DNA of 64,000 bases. Origin: Ohtaekwangia sp966211525. Its GTDB lineage: Bacteria > Bacteroidota > Bacteroidia > Cytophagales > Cyclobacteriaceae. The stretch is taken from contig CBIHOZ010000009.1 in assembly GCA_966211525.1 (NCBI GenBank), positions 16,879 through 80,878 of the forward strand, given 5' to 3'. Below are positions 8,918 to 16,992 of the stretch, piece after piece. The translations under genes and the position numbers were made by a program. The notes beneath the pieces were generated by a model. That model searched no databases, was not told where the DNA came from, and was given only the letters and a program-made list of their open reading frames with translations. The stretch's first letter is position 1. Every line of letters begins with the position of its first letter.

Positions 8918-9469
8918 TTACCTGGATTTTTTTGTTGACGGATGTTGTATCACACACCCCACACTCTCAGTCTTTTTCACAACCGGAGATTGCCCCTCCA
9001 GCACAGCCTTAATGGCATCGATCAGGTAATGTTCAGTGATGTGCTGGCGGTATTTGCCGAGATCAAAAAACCAGTTGTCGATAGCGCCCTGGTAATAGAT
9101 GTGATTACGGTCGTTGATTAAAAAAACTTCGGGCGTTATTGTTGCGCGATACTTTTTTACCAGTTTATAATCAGCATCGGTCACAACGGGAAAATTAATC
9201 TGGTACTCGCTGATAAACTGGTCGATCTCTTCCTGTTTAATATTTCCGGGGACAACACCTTTTATGGAAACTTTGGTGTGGAAGAGGCTGTCAATGTGTT
9301 TTAACTCTCCGATATATTTCTGACTTATCGGACAATCTGTTGCCAAGAAAACAACAGCTGTAAGCGGTTGAACAGCTTGTGTTGCTTTGCTATCCGTGCG
9401 CTGTGCCTTCACGTTGTAAGACGCAACCACCCCGCATAACAAAGCAACAACAACCGCTAAATATTTCAC
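8918..9469 (-). CDS. Exported redoxin-family protein partnered with the PHM-like cytochrome
   Basis: A 183-residue thioredoxin-fold protein with a signal peptide (cleavage likely after YNVKA). The active-site position reads TDCPISQKY, a CxxS rather than CxxC arrangement, so a classical disulfide reductase cycle is unlikely. The C-terminal GCVIQ segment supplies another Cys. The CPIS motif is typical of redoxin domains found next to or fused with the CxxCHRPG cytochrome/PHM domain, and that gene follows 9 bases downstream. The pair probably works together in the periplasm, perhaps in copper or heme handling; this is inference. Confidence 0.75.
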   Translation of the reverse strand: MKYLAVVVALLCGVVASYNVKAQRTDSKATQAVQPLTAVVFLATDCPISQKYIGELKHIDSLFHTKVSIKGVVPGNIKQEEIDQFISEYQINFPVVTDADYKLVKKYRATITPEVFLINDRNHIYYQGAIDNWFFDLGKYRQHITEHYLIDAIKAVLEGQSPVVKKTESVGCVIQHPSTKKSR

Positions 9470-9493
9470 TGAATTATATTTTTGCGTGGAATG

Positions 9494-9820
9494 CTATACG
9501 GCAAAACTTTCACCGCATCCGCAAGTGCGGCTTGCATTTGGATTGATGAACTGGAATCCTTTACCATTCAAGCCATCAGTAAAATCAAGCGTGGTGCCGA
9601 GCAGGTATAGCAAGCTCTTTTTATCTACCAGAATCTTGATGCCTTTATCTTCGAACACCTGATCTGCAGGATTGATCTGATCATCAAAACCTAAATCATA
9701 CATTAACCCTGAACATCCGCCACCCTTCACGGAAACACGAACGTTGTGATTATCGGTTCTTCCTTCTTCTGTACGAAGCGCCACTAGTCTGGCTTTTGCT
9801 TTATCTGTTACCTGTATCAT
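9494..9820 (-). CDS. HesB/IscA-type iron-sulfur cluster carrier
   Basis: A 108-residue A-type carrier. The three conserved cysteines are in GGGCSGLMYDL and TCGCGESF (CxC near the C-terminus), which hold a transferable Fe-S cluster. Length and motifs match ErpA/IscA/SufA proteins, but which subtype it is cannot be decided here. It is divergent from the methylmalonyl-CoA epimerase gene. Confidence 0.93.
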   Translation of the reverse strand: MIQVTDKAKARLVALRTEEGRTDNHNVRVSVKGGGCSGLMYDLGFDDQINPADQVFEDKGIKILVDKKSLLYLLGTTLDFTDGLNGKGFQFINPNASRTCGCGESFAV

Positions 9821-9922
9821 TTCGAAATAGGATTTAAGTCTGTTTAATAATTTCGTGATCGTCTGTTTACTACAATCACAAAAAATGCCGAAAATATGCT
9901 CTTTAAGTAGTTAATCTCTTAA

Positions 9923-9974
9923 AGTTTCAAAGGCTAAACTTCCGATTGTGACAAAAAGTTTCTTCTTTGAAACT
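9923..9974 (+). promoter_or_regulatory. Inverted repeats in the leader of the epimerase gene
   Basis: AGTTTCAAAG at 9923-9932 is an exact reverse complement of CTTTGAAACT at 9965-9974. A second AGTTTC at 9957-9962 can pair instead with GAAACT at 9969-9974. The two hairpins are mutually exclusive and end 15 bases before the start codon at 9990. This could be an operator or an RNA switch. Confidence 0.4.
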
Positions 9975-9989
9975 ACAAAGGTAACAATT

Positions 9990-10406
9990 ATGGAAAAACT
10001 GGAACACATTGGCGTAGCCGTTAAAAACATTGAACAAGCCAACAAATTATTTGCAGCCTTGCTGGGCCGCGAACACTACAAAATTGAAGAAGTGGCCTCG
10101 GAAGGTGTGCGAACTTCTTTCTTTGAACTTTCGGGCGTAAAGATCGAATTGCTGGAAGCAACACGTGAAGACTCGCCCATTGCAAAATTTATTGAAAAAC
10201 GTGGAGAAGGAATTCACCACCTGGCATTTGAAGTAAAAAATATTGAAGAGGGAATTCAGAACTACCAGGCCAAAGGTTTCGAACTGATCAACCCGGTACC
10301 GAAAAAAGGAGCTGACAATAAACGTATTTGCTTCCTCCACCCCAAGTCGACACAAGGCGTGCTCGTTGAACTATGTGAGGAAATCAAAGACACATCTGCA
10401 AAATAA
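9990..10406 (+). CDS. mce: Methylmalonyl-CoA epimerase
   Basis: A glyoxalase-fold (VOC) enzyme of 138 residues that epimerises (2S)- and (2R)-methylmalonyl-CoA, linking propionate and succinate metabolism. Starting at ATG 9990 the protein opens with MEKLEHIGVAVKNIEQA, the usual N-terminus. A GTG at 9948 in the same frame would add an unmatched tail. Metal-ligand positions include the His in LEHIGVAV, the His in GIHHLAFEV and the Glu near the end in GVLVELCE. No mutase gene is in the window. Confidence 0.93.
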   Translation: MEKLEHIGVAVKNIEQANKLFAALLGREHYKIEEVASEGVRTSFFELSGVKIELLEATREDSPIAKFIEKRGEGIHHLAFEVKNIEEGIQNYQAKGFELINPVPKKGADNKRICFLHPKSTQGVLVELCEEIKDTSAK

Positions 10407-10443
10407 AAAATGGAATCATTGTTATAAGCTGCTACAACCGCCT

Positions 10444-10471
10444 TTGATATTCAGGCATAATCTTACTTTTG
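10444..10471 (+). promoter_or_regulatory. Candidate thiL promoter
   Basis: TTG at 10444-10446 and TACTTTTG at 10464-10471 are separated by 17 bases, close to the Bacteroidota TTG-N19-TAnnTTTG pattern. The start codon of thiL is 45 bases further on. Confidence 0.5.
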
Positions 10472-10515
10472 CAGCATGAAGGAAGGCCTGTCTGCAGAAG
10501 TTTCTTTTTAAAGGT

Positions 10516-11562
10516 ATGAGCGAATCAAGATCAGAAATAAGTCAACTCGGTGAGTTTGGTCTCATCGATCGGATCAGTAAAAATTTTACACTTCAAAACC
10601 AGTCGTCTGTTAAAGGCATTGGCGATGATGCAGCTGTGATCGATGCGGGCGATGATTACCTGTTGATCTCAACCGATATGCTGGTAGAAGGCATTCACTT
10701 CGACCTGGCCTATATGCCGCTGCAACATTTAGGCTATAAAGCTGTAGCGGTAAATGTATCGGATATAGCGGCCATGAATGGCAAAGCCGAACAGATCACC
10801 GTGAGTCTTGCGCTCACCAATCGTTTCTCGGTTGAAGCTATTGATGCACTGTATCAAGGTATAAAGGCTGCATGCGATAACTATAAAGTTGATTTGGTAG
10901 GAGGCGATACAACTTCTTCGGTTGCCGGGCTGGTAATTTCGATCAGCGTTACCGGTCGTGTTAAAAAAGACCAGGTGGTATACAGAAGCGGTGCGAAGCC
11001 GAATGATATAGTCTGCGTAACGGGCGATCTGGGTGCTGCCTTCATGGGACTACAAGTATTGGTGCGCGAGAAAGAAGTATACGAAGCGGACCCAAGCATG
11101 CAACCCGATCTTGAAAAGTTTGAATACCTGGTGAGTCGCCAGTTAAAACCGGAAGCCCGTACTGAAATTATTTACGACCTGGAAGAGCGAGGTGTAAAAC
11201 CTACTTCGATGATTGATGTATCGGACGGACTTGCGTCTGAACTTCTTCATATCGTTAAGAATTCAGGTGCCGGTATAAGAATCTTTGAAGATAAAATACC
11301 AATCGATCAACTTACGTTTGAGACAGCGATAGAATTTAAACTCGATCCTATCACCTGTGCGTTGAACGGTGGCGAAGACTACGAATTACTTTTCACGATC
11401 GATCAAAACGATTACGAAAAATTAAAGAACCATCCTGATATTCACAGCATCGGGTATATGCACGATAAGAAAGACCAGAATGTCATGATCAGTAAACAAG
11501 GTACAGTGGTACCGTTGCGTGCACAAGGCTGGAATCACTTCACGAGTAATCCGCAGACTTAA
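10516..11562 (+). CDS. thiL: Thiamine-monophosphate kinase
   Basis: A 348-residue ATP-grasp-like AIR-synthase-fold kinase that makes thiamine pyrophosphate from thiamine phosphate. Motifs seen: GEFGLIDRI at the N-terminus, GIGDDAAVID (metal/ATP binding), STDMLVEGIHFD, NVSDIAAMNG, GGDTTSS and MIDVSDGLASELLHI. Length is normal. The 3' end overlaps the 3' end of the convergent neighbour by 4 bases, so both stop codons share sequence. Confidence 0.95.
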   Translation: MSESRSEISQLGEFGLIDRISKNFTLQNQSSVKGIGDDAAVIDAGDDYLLISTDMLVEGIHFDLAYMPLQHLGYKAVAVNVSDIAAMNGKAEQITVSLALTNRFSVEAIDALYQGIKAACDNYKVDLVGGDTTSSVAGLVISISVTGRVKKDQVVYRSGAKPNDIVCVTGDLGAAFMGLQVLVREKEVYEADPSMQPDLEKFEYLVSRQLKPEARTEIIYDLEERGVKPTSMIDVSDGLASELLHIVKNSGAGIRIFEDKIPIDQLTFETAIEFKLDPITCALNGGEDYELLFTIDQNDYEKLKNHPDIHSIGYMHDKKDQNVMISKQGTVVPLRAQGWNHFTSNPQT

Positions 11563-11924
11563 TCTTCCGGATACGGTATAAATAAGAAGTTGGTGAATTC
11601 TTTGTCTACCACAAACAGACAGCAGAATTCATCCGGATTTTTATAAGCTTCCTGAAAAGGTTCTACTTTTTCTTTTTCAACAATACCACGCTGCAGAAAT
11701 TCATCGAGGAACGAAGCGAAGTAATTCCAGTCCGTACCATTTTGTATCTGGTCAAAAAGTAATTGTCCTATAGGCTGAGCTTCCTTGCAGATAGGAAAGA
11801 TCGGGTAATCAAAACCTGCTTTACGGATCTGGTATGAAGCCTCACGCAACGCATCGGCCACACGTACAAAGTCCTGCGAAATAGTTCCCAGATATTTACC
11901 ACTCAGCTCCGGATCGTTATGCAT
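11559..11924 (-). CDS. Conserved hypothetical protein
   Basis: A 121-residue acidic, soluble protein without signal peptide or membrane segment. No catalytic motif is recognised. It ends in LFIPYPED and converges on thiL with a 4-base overlap. A TATTTTTG promoter-like element sits 23 bases upstream of its start, so it is probably expressed singly. The good codon pattern and tight packing support a real gene. Confidence 0.7.
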   Translation of the reverse strand: MHNDPELSGKYLGTISQDFVRVADALREASYQIRKAGFDYPIFPICKEAQPIGQLLFDQIQNGTDWNYFASFLDEFLQRGIVEKEKVEPFQEAYKNPDEFCCLFVVDKEFTNFLFIPYPED

Positions 11925-11946
11925 AATTGTTTTGAATTAGAAGACG

Positions 11947-11954
11947 CAAAAATA
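11947..11954 (-). promoter_or_regulatory. Candidate -7 element for the 121-residue gene
   Basis: The minus strand reads TATTTTTG, a TAnnTTTG match, 23 bases before the start codon at 11924. No -33 TTG is seen at 19 bases. Confidence 0.35.
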
Positions 11955-11975
11955 ACACGGGTATACGGCATCAGT

Positions 11976-12563
11976 TCAGTAACTCTTTAAAAAATTCTCT
12001 GCGTGTTGTTTAAGTTCAGGGAAGAATAACTCAAACTCCGCTTTGAACTCATCGTAATACTTCTGCAGATCGATTGCGGCTTCATCCATACGCGATTCAT
12101 ACGGAGTTCTTCGCGACATACCCGTTAACGCCCGGTTAATACCTTCTATACGTGCATAGTGTACAAGCCAGTTACCGCGAATCATATAGGGCAACATTCG
12201 TTTTACACCATCGGGCAGCATGGCATCATGTGCTTCGATCGTGGCATAAGCGTGCTCGGCAAAATCAGGAAGTAAATCGCTATGATATTGGTCCCAGTAT
12301 TTAGCGAGGTAGTGATCATAAAAAACATCTACAATAACACCTGCATAATGTCGATACCCCGGACGCAACCGGTCTTTACTCTGCTTTACAACGGCATGCT
12401 TATCGGTAAACTCATCAATGGCACGATGCAGCTCTATACCTTTCACAATCGGTGTACTAAACTGCTGAAGCAGATTTCTGCCTTTAACAAAATCGCCAAT
12501 GAAATTACCTACCATAACTTCAGGGTCGCTACCAGACAAATAAAGATGTGCAAGAAAGTTCAT
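11976..12563 (-). CDS. acpH: Acyl carrier protein phosphodiesterase family protein
   Basis: A 195-residue HD-like all-helical protein. The opening MNFLAHLYLSG, then GNFIGDFVKG, LHRAIDEFTDKH and HYAGVIVDVFYDHYLAKYW match AcpH, which removes phosphopantetheine from ACP. Metal-binding His and Asp residues in these segments are present. It is a stand-alone minus-strand gene, divergent from the TerB-like gene. Confidence 0.88.
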   Translation of the reverse strand: MNFLAHLYLSGSDPEVMVGNFIGDFVKGRNLLQQFSTPIVKGIELHRAIDEFTDKHAVVKQSKDRLRPGYRHYAGVIVDVFYDHYLAKYWDQYHSDLLPDFAEHAYATIEAHDAMLPDGVKRMLPYMIRGNWLVHYARIEGINRALTGMSRRTPYESRMDEAAIDLQKYYDEFKAEFELFFPELKQHAENFLKSY

Positions 12564-12684
12564 TGCCTATAAAGGTATTGGTATTTATATTAAGTTTAAG
12601 ATGATTTATTTAGTGCCGGCATTATACCACCAAGTAGTATGCCCGACTAAATATTACATTTTTTGATTAACGATTATTCCCCCA

Positions 12685-13083
12685 ATGGCCGTACTAAACC
12701 AAATGAAATTACTGATCAGTCTGGCGCAGATCGATGGCAAGGTTGCCGAACGTGAACAATACTATATCATTAACATTGGCCGGGCCAACGGTTTTTATCC
12801 GGACGAAATCAAACCGCTGTTCGATCAGCAACACAAACTTACCATACCCGAGAATCTCACGGCAGATCAAAAATTCAATTATATAGTGAGCCTCGTACAG
12901 TTGATGAAGATTGATGAGCGCATGTATAAAGAAGAAATTATGTTCTGCTCAAAAATTGCCGTGAACCTTGGCTACGATCAGGGCGTGATGTTCGATTTGA
13001 TGCTGCACGTAAAAGCCGGAGATATGAGTGAATCAGAATTACGCGAGCTTAGAAATATAACCGATAAACATTTGTCACAATAA
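12685..13083 (+). CDS. TerB-like helical protein
   Basis: A 132-residue soluble protein. The repeated LLISLAQIDGKVAEREQYYI and LVQLMKIDERMYKEEIMFC halves have the acidic helix-loop pattern (xxxDGxxxxxE and xxxDxxxxxxE) of the TerB/tellurite-resistance fold, which binds metal through these residues. TerB-like domains occur in stress systems, but no Ter partner is near. Function not assigned. Confidence 0.65.
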   Translation: MAVLNQMKLLISLAQIDGKVAEREQYYIINIGRANGFYPDEIKPLFDQQHKLTIPENLTADQKFNYIVSLVQLMKIDERMYKEEIMFCSKIAVNLGYDQGVMFDLMLHVKAGDMSESELRELRNITDKHLSQ

Positions 13084-13112
13084 ATCCTGACCCCAACCCA
13101 ACCTCATTAACC

Positions 13113-14390
13113 ATGAAAAAGCTTTGTATCATTTTGTGTGCCGCATGTATAGTCTTTAGTGCTGCTGCACAACGAACGGTTATCCACTGTGGCAACCTCA
13201 TTGATGGAAAAGCAAACGATGTGCAGCCACAGATGACGATCGTTGTTGAAGGCAACAAGATCATTTCCATTGAAAAGGGATTTACCAAACCGGGTAGTTC
13301 TGACAAGCTGATAGACCTCAGCAAGAAAACTGTTTTACCGGGACTGGTCGACATGCACGTGCACCTGGAAGGTGAAACCAATAAAGATCAGAACCTTCAG
13401 CGCTTTACATTGAATGATGCAGATATAGCTTTCCGCTCAACGGTATTTGCAAAGAAGACTTTGCTTGCAGGCTTTACAACGGTGCGCGACCTCGGCGGTT
13501 CGGGAGTAAATATAGCATTGCGCAATGCGATCAATCAGGGGTTGGTTGTGGGACCAAGAATATTTACTGCTGGTAAATCTATAGCAACTACAGGAGGACA
13601 TGCAGATCCGACAAACGGTTATCGTAAGGACCTGATGGGAGACCCGGGACCAAAGGAAGGTGTTGTAAATGGTGTTGAAGATGCGAGACAAGCTGTGAGA
13701 CAACGCTATAAGGATGGCTCTGACATGATCAAGATCACGGCAACCGGCGGTGTATTGAGTATAGCTAAAGATGGAAGCAATCCTCAGTTTACCGATGAAG
13801 AATTGAAAGCCATTATCGAAACTGCAAAAGACTATAACATGCATACTGCGGCACACGCGCATGGAGCTGAAGGTATGAAGCGCGCAGTACTTGCCGGTAT
13901 AACAACGATCGAGCACGGCACAAAAATGACAGACGAGGTTATGGATCTGATGATACAAAAAGGAACCTACTTTGTGCCCACTATATCGGCCGGTAAATTT
14001 GTAGCGGAGCAGGCAAAGGTCCCGGGATATTATCATCCACTGGTTGTACCGAAAGCTTTGGAAATTGGTCCGCAGATACAACAGACTTTTAGCAAAGCCT
14101 ATAAACGCGGTGTAAAAATTGCCTTTGGTACAGACGCGGGTGTATTTCCGCATGGAGATAATGGAAAAGAATTTACCTATATGGTGGAGGCTGGTATGCC
14201 TGCGATGGAGGCTATAAAATCGGCTACAGTTGTACCCGCTGGTATATTAGGTGTTTCTGATAAGATCGGAACGCTGGAAGCAGGAAAGTTTGCAGATATA
14301 GTAGCCACCGATGAAAATCCGTTGAAGAACATCAAGACGATGGAGAAGGTAAGTTTCGTGATGAAAGAAGGTGTGGTATATAAACCGTAA
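13113..14390 (+). CDS. Exported amidohydrolase (imidazolonepropionase-like/Xaa-Pro dipeptidase-like)
   Basis: A 425-residue metal-dependent hydrolase with a signal peptide (to AAAQ, about residue 20). The amidohydrolase ligands are visible: GLVDMHVHL, MIKITATGGV (likely carboxylated Lys), AAHAHGAEG, TIEHGT and AFGTDAG. The layout fits the secreted branch that cleaves C-terminal prolyl or N-acyl peptides, but the substrate cannot be told from sequence. The adjacent RidA-like gene is convergent and starts one base after the stop codon. Confidence 0.87.
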   Translation: MKKLCIILCAACIVFSAAAQRTVIHCGNLIDGKANDVQPQMTIVVEGNKIISIEKGFTKPGSSDKLIDLSKKTVLPGLVDMHVHLEGETNKDQNLQRFTLNDADIAFRSTVFAKKTLLAGFTTVRDLGGSGVNIALRNAINQGLVVGPRIFTAGKSIATTGGHADPTNGYRKDLMGDPGPKEGVVNGVEDARQAVRQRYKDGSDMIKITATGGVLSIAKDGSNPQFTDEELKAIIETAKDYNMHTAAHAHGAEGMKRAVLAGITTIEHGTKMTDEVMDLMIQKGTYFVPTISAGKFVAEQAKVPGYYHPLVVPKALEIGPQIQQTFSKAYKRGVKIAFGTDAGVFPHGDNGKEFTYMVEAGMPAMEAIKSATVVPAGILGVSDKIGTLEAGKFADIVATDENPLKNIKTMEKVSFVMKEGVVYKP

Positions 14391-14807
14391 TCAGTCTACG
14401 GTAGCAATACATTTCAACTCAATAGCGATGGGGGTAGGCAGCGCGTTTACCTCCACCGTTGTGCGGCACGGTTGATTCTCTTTAAAGTACGATGCATATA
14501 TCTTGTTAAACACCGGAAAATCCTTTTTCATGTTAGTGAGGAACACGGTTATATCTACAAGATTCTCCCAACGCGAACCTGACGACTCCAATATCAACTT
14601 CACATTCTCAAACACTGCGTGACATTGCTCTTCAATGTTATAGCGCACTATATTTCCTTCCTCATCCAGTGTAACGCCAGGTATATCTTTCGATCCTTTT
14701 TTACGAGGTCCTACACCGGAAAGAAAAAGCAGGTTACCTACTTTCTTCGCATGCGGGTATGCCCCAACGGGCTCGGGAGCTTTGTCGCTATGTATACTCT
14801 CTTGCAT
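14391..14807 (-). CDS. RidA-family (YjgF/UK114) protein
   Basis: A 138-residue RidA-fold protein. VGNLLFLSGVGPR, the Arg in PCRTTVEVNALP and the Glu in IAIELKCIATV form the usual imine/enamine-deaminase pocket. The N-terminal EPVGAYPHA segment is like the 2-aminomuconate-deaminase subgroup, but no kynurenine or aminomuconate gene is nearby, so a general reactive-enamine deaminase is as likely. Six bases separate it from the upstream DUF4198 gene on the same strand. Confidence 0.88.
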   Translation of the reverse strand: MQESIHSDKAPEPVGAYPHAKKVGNLLFLSGVGPRKKGSKDIPGVTLDEEGNIVRYNIEEQCHAVFENVKLILESSGSRWENLVDITVFLTNMKKDFPVFNKIYASYFKENQPCRTTVEVNALPTPIAIELKCIATVD

Positions 14808-14813
14808 AACGGT

Positions 14814-15620
14814 CTACTCTATGCCAAATACCAAACTTCCCGTATAACTTCTCCAATCGGCTTGCCCGTCCTTAGACGGAACCATATATATTACCTGTAC
14901 CATCCACATGCCTTTACTGCTGATGCGTGTTTCCATGGTTCCGTTTTGCTCGGTATATATATTCTGTAATGTGGTGAGTCCTTCTTTGCGATTCCATACT
15001 TTAACACGGGCACCGAACAACGGCTTTTTATTCCCCAGAATTTTAAAGCGGATGTTATCTCCGAGCTTCAGAGAATATGGATTTTGTTCGGGGACTATTT
15101 CGATCGGAAAGCCCACGGCTATTTTATACCCATCGTCTTTTTTGGCGCCTACCTGTACTAACAGCTTGGTATATTTTGCACTGGATTCTTTACCAGGTTT
15201 ACCCGACGCACCGGCCTTTTCACGGGCTGCATACGCATCGTCAAGACCGTTTTCCTTCAGGTATGTATTAAATTTCCCGGCTTCCAATTCGGTAAATGCA
15301 AAAGACGTTTGCATCGCCAACACATGTGTGCCCTCTTCCTTCAACTCAATATCAAGATGATCTTTCTTTCCTTCTACAACGGTGGGTTTCAGATAAGACA
15401 CTCCGGCTAGCCGATGATGCTCAAGCTTCTCGATAGACGCTTTTTTTATTTCTACCGGCTCACCCATAAAATTTTCGCCACTAACAAAATTTATCTTCGC
15501 CTTTTCTCCCAGGGAGTAAATAAACTTCAGCGGTTGCATCCAGAATTCCTGTGCTGCCACAGCCGATACAACCATCATCAGTAACACCAATGTAGCATAG
15601 CGTTTATTCACTCTCTTCAT
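14814..15620 (-). CDS. Exported DUF4198 protein
   Basis: A 268-residue secreted protein with a signal peptide ending AVAAQ. QEFWMQPLKFIYSLGEKAKI and YSLKLGDNIRFKILGNKKPL match DUF4198, immunoglobulin-like periplasmic proteins sometimes found with metal (nickel or cobalt) uptake. No transporter is adjacent. It sits 8 bases downstream of aminopeptidase P and 6 bases upstream of RidA in one minus-strand run. Confidence 0.78.
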   Translation of the reverse strand: MKRVNKRYATLVLLMMVVSAVAAQEFWMQPLKFIYSLGEKAKINFVSGENFMGEPVEIKKASIEKLEHHRLAGVSYLKPTVVEGKKDHLDIELKEEGTHVLAMQTSFAFTELEAGKFNTYLKENGLDDAYAAREKAGASGKPGKESSAKYTKLLVQVGAKKDDGYKIAVGFPIEIVPEQNPYSLKLGDNIRFKILGNKKPLFGARVKVWNRKEGLTTLQNIYTEQNGTMETRISSKGMWMVQVIYMVPSKDGQADWRSYTGSLVFGIE

Positions 15621-15628
15621 AGGGCAAT

Positions 15629-16930
15629 CTATATTTTGCTGTTCATGATCTCTTCAATCTCTTCAACTTCTACCGGAATGTTTTGCATCAAATCATGTAC
15701 ACCGTTCTTTTCAATCACCACATTATTCTCAATGCGAATTCCGAAACCTTCTTCCCGTATATATATACCGGGCTCCACCGTCCAAACCTGCCCCACCTGC
15801 ATTTTGTGATACATGCTGCCTACATCGTGCACATCCAGTCCGAGCTGGTGGCCGGTGCCGTGCATAAAATACTTCATGAATAAAGGCTTGTCTTTATCCT
15901 GGTTCTTAACATCTTTCTTATCGAGCAACTTCAGACCTATCAATTCACTCTCCGTTATCTTCTGTATCTCTTTGTGATAGTCGTAATATTTTTCACCCGG
16001 TCTTAACATCTTAAACGCTGCACGTTGCACACGCAGTACAGCATTGTATACATCTTTCTGACGCTGCGTAAATTTTCCGTTAACAGGAATAGTGCGTGTA
16101 AGGTCAGCGTTGTAATTGGCATACTCTGCTCCTACATCCAACAATAATACATCACCATCTTTACAAGGCTTGTTGTTCTCGATATAGTGCAACACACAGG
16201 AGTTGGCACCCGATGCTATAATCGGCTCATACGCAAAACCGCGTGAACCATGGCGTAAAAATTCGTGCGCAAACTCTGCCTCTATTTCATATTCAATTAC
16301 ACCGGGCTTTACAAACTTCAACACACGTCTGAAAGCTTTTTCCGTTATATCACACGCACGTTGTAATTGATCAAGTTCATATTTCGATTTTATACTCCGC
16401 AGGCGATGCATAATCGGAGCCAGACGTTCATAACGATGCAACGGATATTTATCCTGACACCATTTAACAAAGCGGGCTTCACGCGATTCAACCGCTACAT
16501 CTGCACGGTAGTGATCGTTGGTATTGAGGTATACATGTTCAACATCGCCCATTACCATCAGCATGTTGAAGATCTTTGCAAAGTCTGACATCCAAATGAC
16601 AGTTTCAATACCCGTTTGCTCGCGCGCCTCGTCTTTGGTGAGCTTGTGCCCTTCCCACACGGAAATCAGTTCACTTGTCTCACGCAGAAAAAGTATCTCC
16701 CTGTATTTCTTATCCGGAAAATCAGGACAGAGTACCAGGATCGTTTCTTCCTGATCAACACCGGTGAGATAGAACAGATCGCTGTTCTGGCGGAAACGCA
16801 TCGTGCCATCCGAGTTCGTTGGCATAATGTCATTTGCATTCACTACAACCAGTGAATTGGACTTTAACTCCTTCACTAAATTTTTACGGTTTGTTTCAAA
16901 GAGTTCTTTGTTGATGCTTTTGTATCTCAT
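15629..16930 (-). CDS. Xaa-Pro aminopeptidase P-like (M24B) peptidase
   Basis: A 433-residue creatinase-fold metallopeptidase that removes an N-terminal residue before proline. An N-terminal aminopeptidase-P domain (about 1-150) precedes the catalytic domain with metal ligands in LLDVGAEYANYNADLTRT, HGTGHQLGLDVHDVG, TVEPGIYI and IRIENNVV. No signal peptide, so cytoplasmic. Length and ligands are complete. Confidence 0.93.
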   Translation of the reverse strand: MRYKSINKELFETNRKNLVKELKSNSLVVVNANDIMPTNSDGTMRFRQNSDLFYLTGVDQEETILVLCPDFPDKKYREILFLRETSELISVWEGHKLTKDEAREQTGIETVIWMSDFAKIFNMLMVMGDVEHVYLNTNDHYRADVAVESREARFVKWCQDKYPLHRYERLAPIMHRLRSIKSKYELDQLQRACDITEKAFRRVLKFVKPGVIEYEIEAEFAHEFLRHGSRGFAYEPIIASGANSCVLHYIENNKPCKDGDVLLLDVGAEYANYNADLTRTIPVNGKFTQRQKDVYNAVLRVQRAAFKMLRPGEKYYDYHKEIQKITESELIGLKLLDKKDVKNQDKDKPLFMKYFMHGTGHQLGLDVHDVGSMYHKMQVGQVWTVEPGIYIREEGFGIRIENNVVIEKNGVHDLMQNIPVEVEEIEEIMNSKI

Positions 16931-16992
16931 AGTGTATTTATTACTTTCACTTACTCTAGTCAGGAGTACGCGTGCAATTTAACCAAAACTCT

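Noticed and set aside
13437..14153. Minus-strand 238-codon frame inside the amidohydrolase gene
   Set aside because: It is fully antisense to a well-supported gene and its translation has no domain-like pattern.
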